The notes: generated from the sequence alone by a model not told the origin. DNA of 64,000 nt from an uncultured Eubacteriales bacterium (GCA_934446475.1 CAKSEH010000008.1:15128-79127), one strand, 5' to 3'; shown: positions 54,390 through 63,832, counted from the first letter of the stretch. Numbers and translations are program-made.

Positions 54390-56708
54390 TCAGGTTTTCG
54401 GGGCAGCTTTTTCAAGTATTGCCGCCATAACGGTTATGTCATCGCTTTTTGAATCTGCACGGCGTCTCAAGGCGCAGTTGCTTATATGCTCGGCAAGTTC
54501 CTGAGCATTGCCGTCGCCCCAGGATTCAAGCTCATCCCGTATCCAATCGGTACCCTCGCTGCAAACGCCGTCTGACATAAGAAGGACGATATCTCCGGTT
54601 TTAAGTCTTATTTTTGCCCTGTCAAACCTCACTTCACGCAAAATTCCCACAGGCACACTGGTGCTCTCCGCTTTACCCGTTTTTCCGGAGCGACGCACGA
54701 GAGTCGGAGCGGCACCTGCCTTGAAAAGTTCGGTTTCGCCCGTAAAAAGGTCAACGCTTGCTATATCAAGGGTTGCGAGCGATTCGTCGGTAGACTTAAA
54801 AAGCATCGAGGAATTCAGTATTTTAAGCGAGCATTCATACCCAAATCCCGCTTTTAAAAGCTGTGCCATCAGTCCGGACGCCATTGCCCCGTCAACTGCG
54901 GCTCTGCCTCCCGTACCCATACCGTCGCTTAAGATCATTATAAAACGGCCTTTGCCGTCTGGGAAATAATTATATGCGTCACCGCACATTGTGTTATCCC
55001 CTGCGCATATCTGATTTACTCCTATGTCCGCCGAAAGCTCCGCCGCTTCGCTTAAGGTCATAAAAGTGTTGCCGCCGACGGTATTGATAATAGGAGGCGC
55101 AAAATTCCGCTCACAGGAAAGCGAAAGCATACGCATAACCTGAAGTCTGTTTATAACAGTGTCGGGGTTTTTCTGAATTTGCACTTCAACGGTCATTCTG
55201 CCGTATTTATCGGTTCTTGCGGTACATTCCCTTGCAAGGATCCCGAGGTTTCTGAGTGCGCTTACCGCATTAAGAGCGGCGGCGCTGTCAAATTTTGCGT
55301 CCGAAGCAAGATCGGATGCAAGACCGCAAAGCATATCCGATATTCCCGAAAATTGGTCGGATATGACTCCTCTTACCTCTTCTATCCTGTTTTCCGCAGC
55401 GGTTTTGGCAGCATAATCAAGGTATCTTTTTTTAACCGAGGCGCAAAAAGCCGGCTGGCGGACGCACCTTCCCCTGAACTCATCGGTAGTAAAAAGGGAC
55501 GGCTCACTTTCGCCTTTCCTTACGGCCTGCGTCATTTTAAGAATAGCTTCAACCGTCATATCACGCCGTGTTTCCCAGCAATTTATTCTCATTTTGCAGC
55601 CTGTGCAGGAGTCCTGTTCAATACGGCTTATAACCTCGCCGAAATCGGGCGAATTTATCTTTGAAAGTTCCTTTGATACCTGTTCTACTGTGGACGATAC
55701 CTCTCCGAGCGCACTTGAAGCCCTTGAAAGCCTTAAACTGAGCGCAGTTTTAAGGCTCTCTGTTCCCGAAATTTTAGGACAGGAACAAAAAAGCTTGCTT
55801 AAAACTATCCCCGCATTTCTCGGAAGCAGTAAAAAGCCCGCAGCACCTATCATCATTTCGGCAAGCATAATCGCACCACGGGAGGAAAATCCTCCGAGCG
55901 CCGCACCCGTAAAACAACAGGCGACGGCGGCTACGGATTGGGTAAGTCTGCCCATAGGGGCAAAAAGTCCGGCAAGCATTCCGGCAAACGAATAAACCGT
56001 ACCGTATTCCGCCCCCTGAGAGGCGAGCGACGAAGCAAGGGAGACTGCAATTCCGCTTATGGCTCCCGATAATGTGCCGCCGTATTTTGCGGCGGTGAGA
56101 ATAAGCAAAGCCCCGAGTATTCTGCCGAGCGAGGCACCGAAAAATGTTATTTTTTCAAGCCCCATTATGAGTATTCCGCAAACACACAGCAAACAGGCAA
56201 GTTCCTCGCTTGAAAGTCCGGCACGATTCTTTGAAAAAGCAGCCGAAGCCTTTGAGACAAAGAATGTTGCCGCCGTGCTTATCAAAATACAGGCAGTGTT
56301 GCTCCAAACAGAGTAAGGTTGTCCGCCGAGAGCAACAAAAGAAGTAACGGCAAAACATATAAGCACCGTAAGCGCCATAAAAAACGGGTTTTCGCTTAAT
56401 TTTTTATATCCCGAGAGCATAAGTCTTACGGCAACCGTACCGAGCATTGCGGCTATGTAACGAAATCCTCCGCCGCCGACCGCAGGTATGAAATACCCGA
56501 GAAAGGCTCCGCAAGCCGCAGCAGGAGCAAGCGGCAGCGGCATTCCGCCGACAAATGAAATCCCGAACGGCAAGAGCGAGGAAAACACCGCAGCCCTTGA
56601 CGCAGCAAACGCAGCGGCAGCCGCAATTATGTGTTTTGACGCAAGGCCCGCTATATCTCTTACTTTTTCCGAGCTGACTTTAGTTTCAATTTTTAAAACA
56701 TCCTTCAT
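54390..56708 (-). CDS. spoIIE: stage II sporulation protein E
   Basis: A 772-residue SpoIIE, the PP2C-type phosphatase that dephosphorylates SpoIIAA to release sigma-F in the forespore and helps asymmetric division. About ten membrane helices (roughly 28-310) are followed by a regulatory region and the PP2C domain with ILSDGMGTG, LDIASVDLF and LLMSDGVC, with metal-binding Asp residues. The length is slightly shorter than Bacillus SpoIIE (827). Start with GGCGGTGAT. Divergent from sleB, with Spo0A-box-like sites between. Confidence 0.96.
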   Translation of the reverse strand: MKDVLKIETKVSSEKVRDIAGLASKHIIAAAAAFAASRAAVFSSLLPFGISFVGGMPLPLAPAAACGAFLGYFIPAVGGGGFRYIAAMLGTVAVRLMLSGYKKLSENPFFMALTVLICFAVTSFVALGGQPYSVWSNTACILISTAATFFVSKASAAFSKNRAGLSSEELACLLCVCGILIMGLEKITFFGASLGRILGALLILTAAKYGGTLSGAISGIAVSLASSLASQGAEYGTVYSFAGMLAGLFAPMGRLTQSVAAVACCFTGAALGGFSSRGAIMLAEMMIGAAGFLLLPRNAGIVLSKLFCSCPKISGTESLKTALSLRLSRASSALGEVSSTVEQVSKELSKINSPDFGEVISRIEQDSCTGCKMRINCWETRRDMTVEAILKMTQAVRKGESEPSLFTTDEFRGRCVRQPAFCASVKKRYLDYAAKTAAENRIEEVRGVISDQFSGISDMLCGLASDLASDAKFDSAAALNAVSALRNLGILARECTARTDKYGRMTVEVQIQKNPDTVINRLQVMRMLSLSCERNFAPPIINTVGGNTFMTLSEAAELSADIGVNQICAGDNTMCGDAYNYFPDGKGRFIMILSDGMGTGGRAAVDGAMASGLMAQLLKAGFGYECSLKILNSSMLFKSTDESLATLDIASVDLFTGETELFKAGAAPTLVRRSGKTGKAESTSVPVGILREVRFDRAKIRLKTGDIVLLMSDGVCSEGTDWIRDELESWGDGNAQELAEHISNCALRRRADSKSDDITVMAAILEKAAPKT

Positions 56709-56765
56709 TTTATCACCGCCGATTTTTTTACTATTCCATTTTAAACCTTTACATAGGGGCTTTTT

Positions 56766-56815
56766 TGTCGCACAAACTGCAAAATTCCTGTAAAGTTAAA
56801 GTTTTTTGTGTCGAA
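56766..56815. promoter_or_regulatory. candidate Spo0A boxes between spoIIE and sleB
   Basis: TGTCGAA (56809-56815) matches the Spo0A box exactly. TGTCGCA (56766-56772) differs by one base and lies in the same orientation 43 bases away. In Bacillus spoIIE is directly activated by Spo0A. The assignment is by sequence match and position only. Confidence 0.6.
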
Positions 56816-56877
56816 ACGGTATTTTTATGTATTTTTCTTTATACGGCGGTAAAAATTTCTTTAAAAGGGTGATTTAA

Positions 56878-57531
56878 ATGAATTTGAAATATTTGAAATA
56901 TATTATAGTTTTTCTTATCATTGCGGCGGTGCTTACAATAAGTGTAGGCGCATTGTCACAGATAGGGTCAAGAGGAAACGAAGTCTCTTCAATTCAAAAA
57001 GCGCTGAAAAACAGAGGATATTACACCGGAGCAATAGACGGGATCTACGGAACGGGGACCAAAAATGCAGTTATAAATTTTCAGCGTGATAACGGTCTTT
57101 CTGCCGACGGTATCGCCGGAAAAAAGACCCTTGCCGCCCTCGGAATATCAGGCTCGGATAACAGTTACGGCGGGTATGATTCAACCGATTATCAGCTTCT
57201 GGCTCAGGTTATATCTGCCGAAGCACGGGGAGAAAGTTACCTCGGTCAGGTAGCTGTGGGAGCAGTGGTACTCAACCGTGTTGAGCATCCGTCTTTCCCC
57301 GATACCGTGGCAGGGGTTATATATCAAAAAGGGGCATTTTCCTGCCTTGATGACGGCCAGTTCTACGAACCTGTTGCCGACAGCGCTTATAAAGCCGCTA
57401 TGGACGCTTTAAACGGGCTCGACCCCAGTTCGGGCGCTATTTATTATTATAATCCCGTTACCGCCACCAATAAGTGGATACGCAGCCGACCCGTTATCGC
57501 AACGATAGGGAAACACGTTTTTTGCAGTTAG
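56878..57531 (+). CDS. sleB: spore cortex-lytic enzyme SleB-like
   Basis: A 217-residue germination hydrolase: signal peptide (1-25), a peptidoglycan-binding domain (about 30-82, with IQKALKNRGYYTGAIDG and IYGTGTK), and a Hydrolase_2 domain (about 107-215, with VISAEARGE and VAVGAVVLNRV). SleB-type lytic transglycosylases cut muramic-delta-lactam cortex during germination. The start has AAAAGGGTG. No ypeB follows, which is unlike Bacillus sleB operons. The protein lacks any extra wall-anchoring domain. Confidence 0.92.
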   Translation: MNLKYLKYIIVFLIIAAVLTISVGALSQIGSRGNEVSSIQKALKNRGYYTGAIDGIYGTGTKNAVINFQRDNGLSADGIAGKKTLAALGISGSDNSYGGYDSTDYQLLAQVISAEARGESYLGQVAVGAVVLNRVEHPSFPDTVAGVIYQKGAFSCLDDGQFYEPVADSAYKAAMDALNGLDPSSGAIYYYNPVTATNKWIRSRPVIATIGKHVFCS

Positions 57532-57698
57532 ACCAAAAATCGGGAACCGAAAGTGCCTTGAGATTAAGCTTATAGTTTAACTTCCGAAAGAATGAATTTT
57601 TGTGTTTTTGTCTTTAAATTTTAAACAGAAAAGAAATTAAAAAAATCAGAATATTTACTTTAAAAAACAAAAGAAAAAATATAAATTTACAAAGAAAC

Positions 57699-58490
57699 GA
57701 ATACCCCTCAGTCCCTAACGGGACAGCTCCCCTCTGTTTCAGCTACGCTGAAAAGAAGGGAGCCTTTTGTTTCGCCGATATTAGACATTTCCCTGAGTAC
57801 GGGGAATAATCTCTGTTTTGTCTTGCAACAAAAAGAAGGGAGCCACAGTTGCAGGCAACAAAGCTTTATTTTAACAGTAAAACTACATTGAATATAACGG
57901 CTCCCTTGTGTAAAGGGTAGCCGAAGGCGGCTTAAGCGGCAGTGAATGACAGTCCGGGGGACTGTCAGAGCCGTGAGGTGACCGAGCCGCAGCGAGAATG
58001 TCAGACGGAACGGCTGACTGAGGGATTGTTTAAAAGCTTAAATCAAAGCGGAAACTTAAATGTTAATGATTAAGCATTAACATTTAAATTGTAAAACCTT
58101 GAAAATTCAATCTAAACCCAAAATATTAAAGATTAAACATTAAAATTTAACATCAAAAAAGAGAGCTTTTTGTTTTCGTTTGTAAATTTCAAGCAAAAAT
58201 TAAAAAAATCAGAATATGAAATTTAAAAAACAAAACCCAAAAATATTAAAAAATAAGGAAGGAATACCCCTCAGTCAGCCATACGGCTGACAGCTTTTTC
58301 TCCGAAAACGGGCACCCTTTTGTCTGCTTCGCAGACATTTCCCCTTATAGGGGAATAACCTCTGTTTTGTCTTGCGACAAAAAGAAGGGAGCCACAGGCG
58401 CAGGCAGTAAAGCTTTATTTTAACAGTAAGACTCCATTGAATACATAAGCTCCCATCTATTCGGCAAAAGCCGAAAGAAGGGAGCTTTTA
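57699..58490. repeat. family A repeat array 3, with a long variant
   Basis: In reverse orientation, GC-rich ends sit at 57699-57764, 57831-57845 and 58262-58395. The conserved linker (AAAGCTTTATTTTAACAGTAA) is at about 57865 and 58405. A longer, structured variant (GGTAGCCGAAGGCGGC, then GACAGTCC-GGG-GGACTGTC) is at 57899-58029. The gap 57532-58566 holds nothing else. Confidence 0.85.
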
Positions 58491-58491
58491 G
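58447..58491 (+). terminator. hairpin, possible terminator
   Basis: AAGCTCCC pairs with GGGAGCTT, with an inner TTCGGC-AAAA-GCCGAA stem, followed by TTTT. It is about 70 bases before the stop of the convergent glycoside hydrolase and could act for either strand. Confidence 0.65.
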
Positions 58492-58566
58492 GAACACAGT
58501 TAAGACAGATAAAATCTCAAAGTCTTAATATTGAATTTAAGCCGCATTTCACGGTTTAAAAAAGGA

Positions 58567-59859
58567 TTATTTCACAAGCAATCCGTGGGTCGTGCAGTCG
58601 GTATTATTATCAATATCCTTTGCTGCGTTAAGCGCAAGAACATTCCAGCTTATAAATCCGGGACGGAAGAGAGGCTGAGCATCCTCTCCGCTGTAATATT
58701 CGTGAATGCAGCCGTTTTGCTTTATATCGTTTGCAAAAGTGTTATCCATTCTCTTTACGACTTCTTTTGCGTCCTCGTGATAACCGTAACGATTAAGACC
58801 GTAAGCGCAAAGATACGAAGTAAGTCCCCAAACGGGTCCCTGCCAGTTTGACGGGTCGACCATAGGAACATTATTATAAACCGCTTTATCCTCTGCAGAA
58901 TGCGAACGGATTCCGCAGGGGGCGAGGAATTGCTTTTCGTCCATAAGAGCGTCTCTTAAGCACTTTGCCTGCTCATTTGTGGCAACGCCTGCCCAGAGCG
59001 GGAAGAAACAGGAAAAATTGCGGAATTTAAGGTATGTATGCCAAGTTATATCCTGACAGGTTATAGCCTCAAAGTCCTCATAGCAATCGATATTATAGAA
59101 AAATTTGTCGAGTGTGTCAAAATAGTTTTCCTGAATTTGCTTTTTGAGTTCCTCTGCCTGTTCAAAATATTTGTCCGAAACGTTAGGCTCAAAATACTTT
59201 GAAAGCTGATACATAGCCATAATGTCACGGTAATGCCAGCTTGCAAGGTCGGCTCCTGCGCTGCTGCGGTTGGGTCTTCCGTAAACTGCGGGATTATTGT
59301 CAAGACCGTTGCCGTACATTTTATTCCAAAGATAGTAGCCTCTCGGGGATTTTGAGTTCTTATCGAACCACTCACGCATACGCTTTAAATTATCCCAATA
59401 TTTTTCTATCCAGCCGAAATCTCCCTGACGGCTTCCTATAATGTAAGCAAACTGCGCCTGCAGCGGATACGGGAAAGAATAGCGTTCCCTTGCACCGTCG
59501 GGCGATATTTTTTTAGGCGGTCTGCCGTCGGTACGGAAAATACCCTCAAGAATATTTTCAACCGAACCTTTTGCGTAAGGAATTCCGCTCTCGGGAACGG
59601 CACAGGCAACAAAAAAGCTGTCCCAATCCCAAAGGTCGAGATATGCGCCGCCCGGGACCACATAAGGGTATTTCATAGCGCCTTTAGGCTCTTTATAAAG
59701 TTTTTTTATATCCTTCAAAAAATAACCGTCTATAAGCTGCCTGCGCTCTTCGGCGGAAAGCTCCTTAAAATCTATCTTTCCTGCCGCAAGCACTCCGGGG
59801 TCACGCTCAAGGTAACCCGGCTCATAGACGGTGTTTCCGTATTTCATAGGTAAATGCAT
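58567..59859 (-). CDS. GH63/trehalase-like glycoside hydrolase (mannosylglycerate hydrolase-like)
   Basis: A 430-residue (alpha/alpha)6-barrel hydrolase of the clan containing GH37 trehalases and GH63 glucosidases. The catalytic acid region DLWDWDSFF, the PVWGLTSYL block after NWQGP, and HEYYSGED near the C-terminus are typical. There is no signal peptide, so it acts on internal substrates. The start at 59859 has AGGAG eight bases upstream. Candidate substrates are trehalose-like or mannosylglycerate-like disaccharides; not decidable here. It lies about 60 bp after nifU. Confidence 0.83.
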   Translation of the reverse strand: MHLPMKYGNTVYEPGYLERDPGVLAAGKIDFKELSAEERRQLIDGYFLKDIKKLYKEPKGAMKYPYVVPGGAYLDLWDWDSFFVACAVPESGIPYAKGSVENILEGIFRTDGRPPKKISPDGARERYSFPYPLQAQFAYIIGSRQGDFGWIEKYWDNLKRMREWFDKNSKSPRGYYLWNKMYGNGLDNNPAVYGRPNRSSAGADLASWHYRDIMAMYQLSKYFEPNVSDKYFEQAEELKKQIQENYFDTLDKFFYNIDCYEDFEAITCQDITWHTYLKFRNFSCFFPLWAGVATNEQAKCLRDALMDEKQFLAPCGIRSHSAEDKAVYNNVPMVDPSNWQGPVWGLTSYLCAYGLNRYGYHEDAKEVVKRMDNTFANDIKQNGCIHEYYSGEDAQPLFRPGFISWNVLALNAAKDIDNNTDCTTHGLLVK

Positions 59860-59922
59860 AATCAAAACTCCTATCGTAAAAACTTTGTGGACTTACGATT
59901 TGAGTATACATTAAACCGTTAT

Positions 59923-60312
59923 TTATTTCAAGTTATTTTTATCTTTTTTGCTGTAATAATCGTTAACGGCGGCATTTATCGCCTCTTCGGCAAGCACCGA
60001 ACAGTGCATTTTGTGCGCAGGCAGACCGTCGAGCGCTTCCGCCACCGCTTTGTTCGAGAGCTTTAATACTTCGCTTATCGGCTTACCTTTTATCATTTCG
60101 GTCGCCATTGAGCTTGAAGCTATCGCCGAACCGCATCCGAAAGTTTCGAATTTAACATCCGAAACAACATCATTGTCGACCTTAAGATATATTTTCATTA
60201 TATCTCCGCATTTGGCATTGCCCACTTCTCCCACGCCGTCCGCATCTTCAATAACACCCACATTTCTCGGGTGCATAAAATGGTCCATAACCTTATCGCT
60301 GTATAGCGCCAT
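59923..60312 (-). CDS. nifU: Fe-S cluster scaffold protein NifU/IscU
   Basis: A 129-residue scaffold with the three cluster-ligand cysteines: Cys35 in NAKCGD (Asp37), Cys60 in FGCGSA and Cys104 in KMHCSV. The HPRNVG start is typical. It receives sulfur from the neighbouring desulfurase. It is 9 bp after nifS, forming a minimal Fe-S assembly unit. Confidence 0.95.
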   Translation of the reverse strand: MALYSDKVMDHFMHPRNVGVIEDADGVGEVGNAKCGDIMKIYLKVDNDVVSDVKFETFGCGSAIASSSMATEMIKGKPISEVLKLSNKAVAEALDGLPAHKMHCSVLAEEAINAAVNDYYSKKDKNNLK

Positions 60313-60321
60313 ACAAAAACC

Positions 60322-61509
60322 TCATTTCAGTAAGAATTTACCGCTTTCGACCTTTTCTCTCCAGAGCGGAGACATATTCCTGAGATAGTCGACAACCTTA
60401 GGTATCTCCCCCAGCATATAGTCTGCCTCTTCCTCGGTGTTGTATTCACTCAGCGAAAGCCTTAAAGAGCCGTGTGCTATTTCGTGAGGTCTGCCTATCG
60501 AAAGCAGAACGTGGCTCGGGTCAAGCGAGCCCGATGTGCAGGCAGAACCGGACGATGCGCAAATACCTTTAGCGTCAAGCAATAAAAGCAGACTTTCGCC
60601 CTCTATTCCCTCAAAGCAAAAACTTACATTTCCGTAAAGTCGGTTTTCTTTGGTACCGTTGAGTGCACAGTGAGGAATTTTGAGAAGTCCCTCTATAAGC
60701 CTGTCCCTTAAAGCGCCGACCTTTTTTGTGTTTTCGTCTATACCGGCGACAGCCTCCTTAAGCGCCGCCGCCATACCGATTATTCCGGGCATATTTTCAG
60801 TGCCGCCCCGTTTGCCTCGCTCCTGCGCACCGCCCTCAACGAGAGTGTATACCGGTATACCCTTTTTAACATACAGCATACCCACACCCTTCGGCCCGTG
60901 AAATTTGTGCGCCGAAAGAGAAAGCATATCAATGTTTTGCTCTTTCACATTTATGTGAATATGCCCTGCCGCCTGAACGGCGTCTGTATGGAAAATTACT
61001 CCCTTTTCTTTACAGACGGCACCTATTTCACCGATAGGCAAAACCGAACCTATTTCGTTATTTGCATACATAACGGTAACAAGGCAGGTATCGTCCCTTA
61101 TGGCGTCTCTTACCTGAGACGGGGCTATATTGCCGTATTCTCCCACATCGAGAAGCTCTATTTCAAAACCATCTTTCTTAAGCTTTTCAAGCGTGTGCAG
61201 TACTGCGTGATGCTCAAATGCGGTTGAGACAATATGCTTTTTGCCATTCTTTTTACCTATTTCGGCAGCGGTCAGAATAGCCTGATTATCAGCCTCGCTG
61301 CCTGAGGCTGTGAAATATATTTCCGTCGGCAGACAGCCGAAACAGTCGGCTATCTGCTGTCTTGCCGAGTAGAGCGCCTCCGCCGCCCTCTGCCCCATCG
61401 AATGGAGACTTGAGGGGTTGCCGTAATTCTCGTCCATAAACGGGAGCATAGCCTCTATGGCGGTGCGGCTCATTTTTGTTGTTGCGGCATTATCCGCATA
61501 TACTGTCAT
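60322..61509 (-). CDS. nifS: cysteine desulfurase NifS/IscS
   Basis: A 395-residue PLP-dependent desulfurase. The cofactor lysine is Lys202 in SAHKFHGPKG, and the mobile-loop active cysteine is Cys323 in SSGSACTSG. The short loop with CTSG marks the group I (NifS/IscS) type. It turns cysteine into alanine plus enzyme-bound sulfur for nifU. It lies 20 bp after cysK, so cysteine made by CysK may feed it directly. Confidence 0.95.
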   Translation of the reverse strand: MTVYADNAATTKMSRTAIEAMLPFMDENYGNPSSLHSMGQRAAEALYSARQQIADCFGCLPTEIYFTASGSEADNQAILTAAEIGKKNGKKHIVSTAFEHHAVLHTLEKLKKDGFEIELLDVGEYGNIAPSQVRDAIRDDTCLVTVMYANNEIGSVLPIGEIGAVCKEKGVIFHTDAVQAAGHIHINVKEQNIDMLSLSAHKFHGPKGVGMLYVKKGIPVYTLVEGGAQERGKRGGTENMPGIIGMAAALKEAVAGIDENTKKVGALRDRLIEGLLKIPHCALNGTKENRLYGNVSFCFEGIEGESLLLLLDAKGICASSGSACTSGSLDPSHVLLSIGRPHEIAHGSLRLSLSEYNTEEEADYMLGEIPKVVDYLRNMSPLWREKVESGKFLLK

Positions 61510-61529
61510 TTTCGATCTACCGTTTCCTT

Positions 61530-62462
61530 TCAGTCTGCAAAAAGCGGGGTCGAGAGGTATCTGTCACCGGTATCGGGAAGCAGAACAACTATGTTCTTAC
61601 CTTCGTTTTCGGGACGCTTTGCAAGCTCAATTGCCGCATAAACGGCAGCTCCCGACGAAATTCCGACAAGCACGCCCTCTTTTTTGCCGACAAGCTTACC
61701 TGTTTTAAACGCTTCGTCATTACCTACCGTGATGATCTCATCATACACCTTTGTATCAAGCACATCGGGAACAAAGCCGGCTCCTATTCCCTGAATTTTA
61801 TGCGCTCCTGCAATTCCCGTGGAGAGCACGGCAGAGGTTGCGGGTTCAACGGCAACAACCTTTACATCCTTGTTTTTCGACTTTAAATACTGCCCGACGC
61901 CCGTTACCGTGCCGCCTGTTCCGACGCCTGCGACGAATATATCCACCTTACCGTCGGTATCGTCCCAAATTTCGGGACCGGTCGTTTCAAAATGCGCTTT
62001 TGGATTTGCAGGATTTTCAAACTGTGACGGAACAAAACTGTTCTTTATCTCTCCCGCAAGTTCTTTTGCTTTAGCAATTGCGCCTTTCATTCCTTTGGCG
62101 CCTTCGGTCAAAACAAGTTCGGCGCCGTAAGCCTTCATAAGCTGCCTGCGCTCAACTGACATTGTTTCCGGCATAACGATAATTATTCTGTAACCTCTTG
62201 CCGCAGCAACCGACGCAAGACCTATGCCTGTGTTGCCGCTCGTAGGCTCAATTATAACAGAATCCTTATTAAGAAGACCTTTCTCCTCGGCATCGTCTAT
62301 CATAGCTTTTGCTATTCTGTCCTTAACACTGCCGGCAGGATTGAAATACTCAAGCTTGGCAAGAATTTTTGCGCCGACTCCGGTCTCCTTTTCTATACCT
62401 TTAAGTTCAAGCAACGGGGTTTTGCCGATAAGTTCATCGGCAGATTTATAAATTTTTGACAT
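61530..62462 (-). CDS. cysK: cysteine synthase (O-acetylserine sulfhydrylase)
   Basis: A 310-residue PLP enzyme that makes cysteine from O-acetylserine and sulfide. The cofactor lysine is Lys47 in NPAGSVKDR, and TSGNTG and GTGGTVTG bind the cofactor. I use the ATG at 62462 with GGAGG eight bases upstream; the TTG five codons earlier overlaps that site. It is first in cysK-nifS-nifU, and pairs functionally with cysE at 42466-43110. Confidence 0.96.
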   Translation of the reverse strand: MSKIYKSADELIGKTPLLELKGIEKETGVGAKILAKLEYFNPAGSVKDRIAKAMIDDAEEKGLLNKDSVIIEPTSGNTGIGLASVAAARGYRIIIVMPETMSVERRQLMKAYGAELVLTEGAKGMKGAIAKAKELAGEIKNSFVPSQFENPANPKAHFETTGPEIWDDTDGKVDIFVAGVGTGGTVTGVGQYLKSKNKDVKVVAVEPATSAVLSTGIAGAHKIQGIGAGFVPDVLDTKVYDEIITVGNDEAFKTGKLVGKKEGVLVGISSGAAVYAAIELAKRPENEGKNIVVLLPDTGDRYLSTPLFAD

Positions 62463-62515
62463 TTTTGCCGCCTCCAATTACATATCAAAATGGTATGTTT
62501 TTACTTTTCGTAGAG

Positions 62516-62544
62516 ATTATAGCACATAAAACATACTTTGTCAA
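62516..62544 (-). promoter_or_regulatory. sigma-A promoter of cysK-nifS-nifU
   Basis: On the minus strand TTGACA (62539-62544) and TATAAT (62516-62521) are both consensus, 17 bp apart. An imperfect palindrome ACATACCATTTTGATATGT lies between the promoter and the start; it might be an operator for a cysteine regulator, which is a guess. Confidence 0.92.
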
Positions 62545-62640
62545 TAGGTTTTTAAAAAATTTCCGTGTTGAAAAAGGATACCGAAGATTAAATATCAAAA
62601 ATCAACCGCCGAGTTTAAAATGGCTATTGCAATGAATATA

Positions 62641-62674
62641 GGCAAAATTAAATTTGTGAAAATTTAATTTTGCC
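62641..62674. terminator. perfect 15-bp hairpin upstream of cysK
   Basis: GGCAAAATTAAATTT pairs exactly with AAATTTAATTTTGCC around GTGA. It is AT-rich, with no long T-tract on either side, so termination is possible but not certain. Confidence 0.6.
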
Positions 62675-62693
62675 TAAGGCGATAAAATCGGCT

Positions 62694-62721
62694 TGTCGAA
62701 ACAATTTTTGATGTTTCGACA
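62694..62721. promoter_or_regulatory. 10-bp inverted repeat TGTCGAAACA
   Basis: TGTCGAAACA (62694-62703) and its inverse TGTTTCGACA (62712-62721) flank eight bases. Each arm contains a Spo0A-box-like TGTCGAA, so it may be a regulator site or a hairpin. Confidence 0.5.
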
Positions 62722-62734
62722 TTCTATAATCATT

Positions 62735-63670
62735 ATCGGCTCCCTTGTGTAAAGGGAGCTGTCCCGTCAGGGACTGAGGGATTGTTAAAAAGCCTAAATC
62801 AACGCAGTGACTTAAATGTTAAAGATTAAGCATTAACATTTAAATTGCAAAACCTTAAAAATTCAATCTAAACCAAAAACATTAAAGATTAAATATAAAA
62901 ATTTTAATATCGAAAAGAGATCGTCTTTTGTTTTCGTTTGCAAATTTCGAATGAAAAATTAAAAAACATAATATGAAACTCAAAAAACAAAAGAGAAAAT
63001 TATAAATCACAAGGAAAGAATACCCCTCAGTCAGCCGTTCCGTCTGACAGCTCCCCTCTATTTCAGCTACGCTGAAAAGAAGGGAGCCTAAGGGGCAGTA
63101 AAGCCTTATTTTAACAGTGAAACTCTACTGAATTTGTTGGCTCCCTTGTGTAAAGGGAGCTGTCCCGATAGGGACTGAGGGATTGTTAAAAGTTCAAACC
63201 AAAGCTGTGACTTTAATATTAAAAAGATTAAACATAAATATTTAACATCAAAAAAGAGTGCTTTTGATTTCCGCTTGTAAATTTCAAGCAAGAAGTTAAA
63301 AAATCAGAATATGAAATTTAAAAAATAAAACCGAAAAATGTTAAAAAACAAGGAATGAATACCCCTCAGTCTCGCTACGCTTGCCAGCTCCCCTCTATTT
63401 CAGCTACGCTGAAAAGAAGGGAGCCTAAAAAGGCAGTAAAGCCTTATTTTAATAGTAAAACTTCATTGAATTAAATGCCTGCCCTGTGTAAGGTAGCCGA
63501 AGGCGGCTTAAAGCGCAAAGTGAATGACAGTCCGGGGGACTGTCAGAGCCGTGAGGTGACCGAACCGCAGTGAGACGGTGGCAAATGTTTAGTGTAAAGC
63601 TTATTGAATAAAAAGCCTGCCCTGTGCAAGGGGAGGTGGCAAAGCGGAGCTTTGACGGAGGGGTTGTTTT
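62735..63670. repeat. family A repeat array 4
   Basis: Two reverse units of about 400 bp (from 62739 and 63139), each starting with GGCTCCCTTGTGTAAAGGGAG, GGACTGAGGGATTGTT, an AT-rich spacer, then AATACCCCTCAGT and GAAGGGAGCC, are followed by the linker and a longer variant (63480-63670) with GACAGTCC-GGG-GGACTGTC. There is no gene in 62463-63832. The stretch 63671-63832 shows no recognised element. Confidence 0.86.
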
Positions 63671-63832
63671 AAAGCAAAAGCAGAGCAGAAACTTAAACTT
63701 TTAAAGATTAAGTAAAAAAGACTCAGATATCCCCCGCCTTTTTACTGATGTGTGATAAAGAAGTAATAGAAGTGTAAAAAATTTTGCCGTTCCTATCCAG
63801 CACTTGCGCATTGTGTCGGACAGGTCGGGCGG

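Noticed and set aside
63106..63291. A 61-codon minus-strand frame
   Set aside because: It lies inside family A repeats and includes the hairpin ends; no protein family is recognised.
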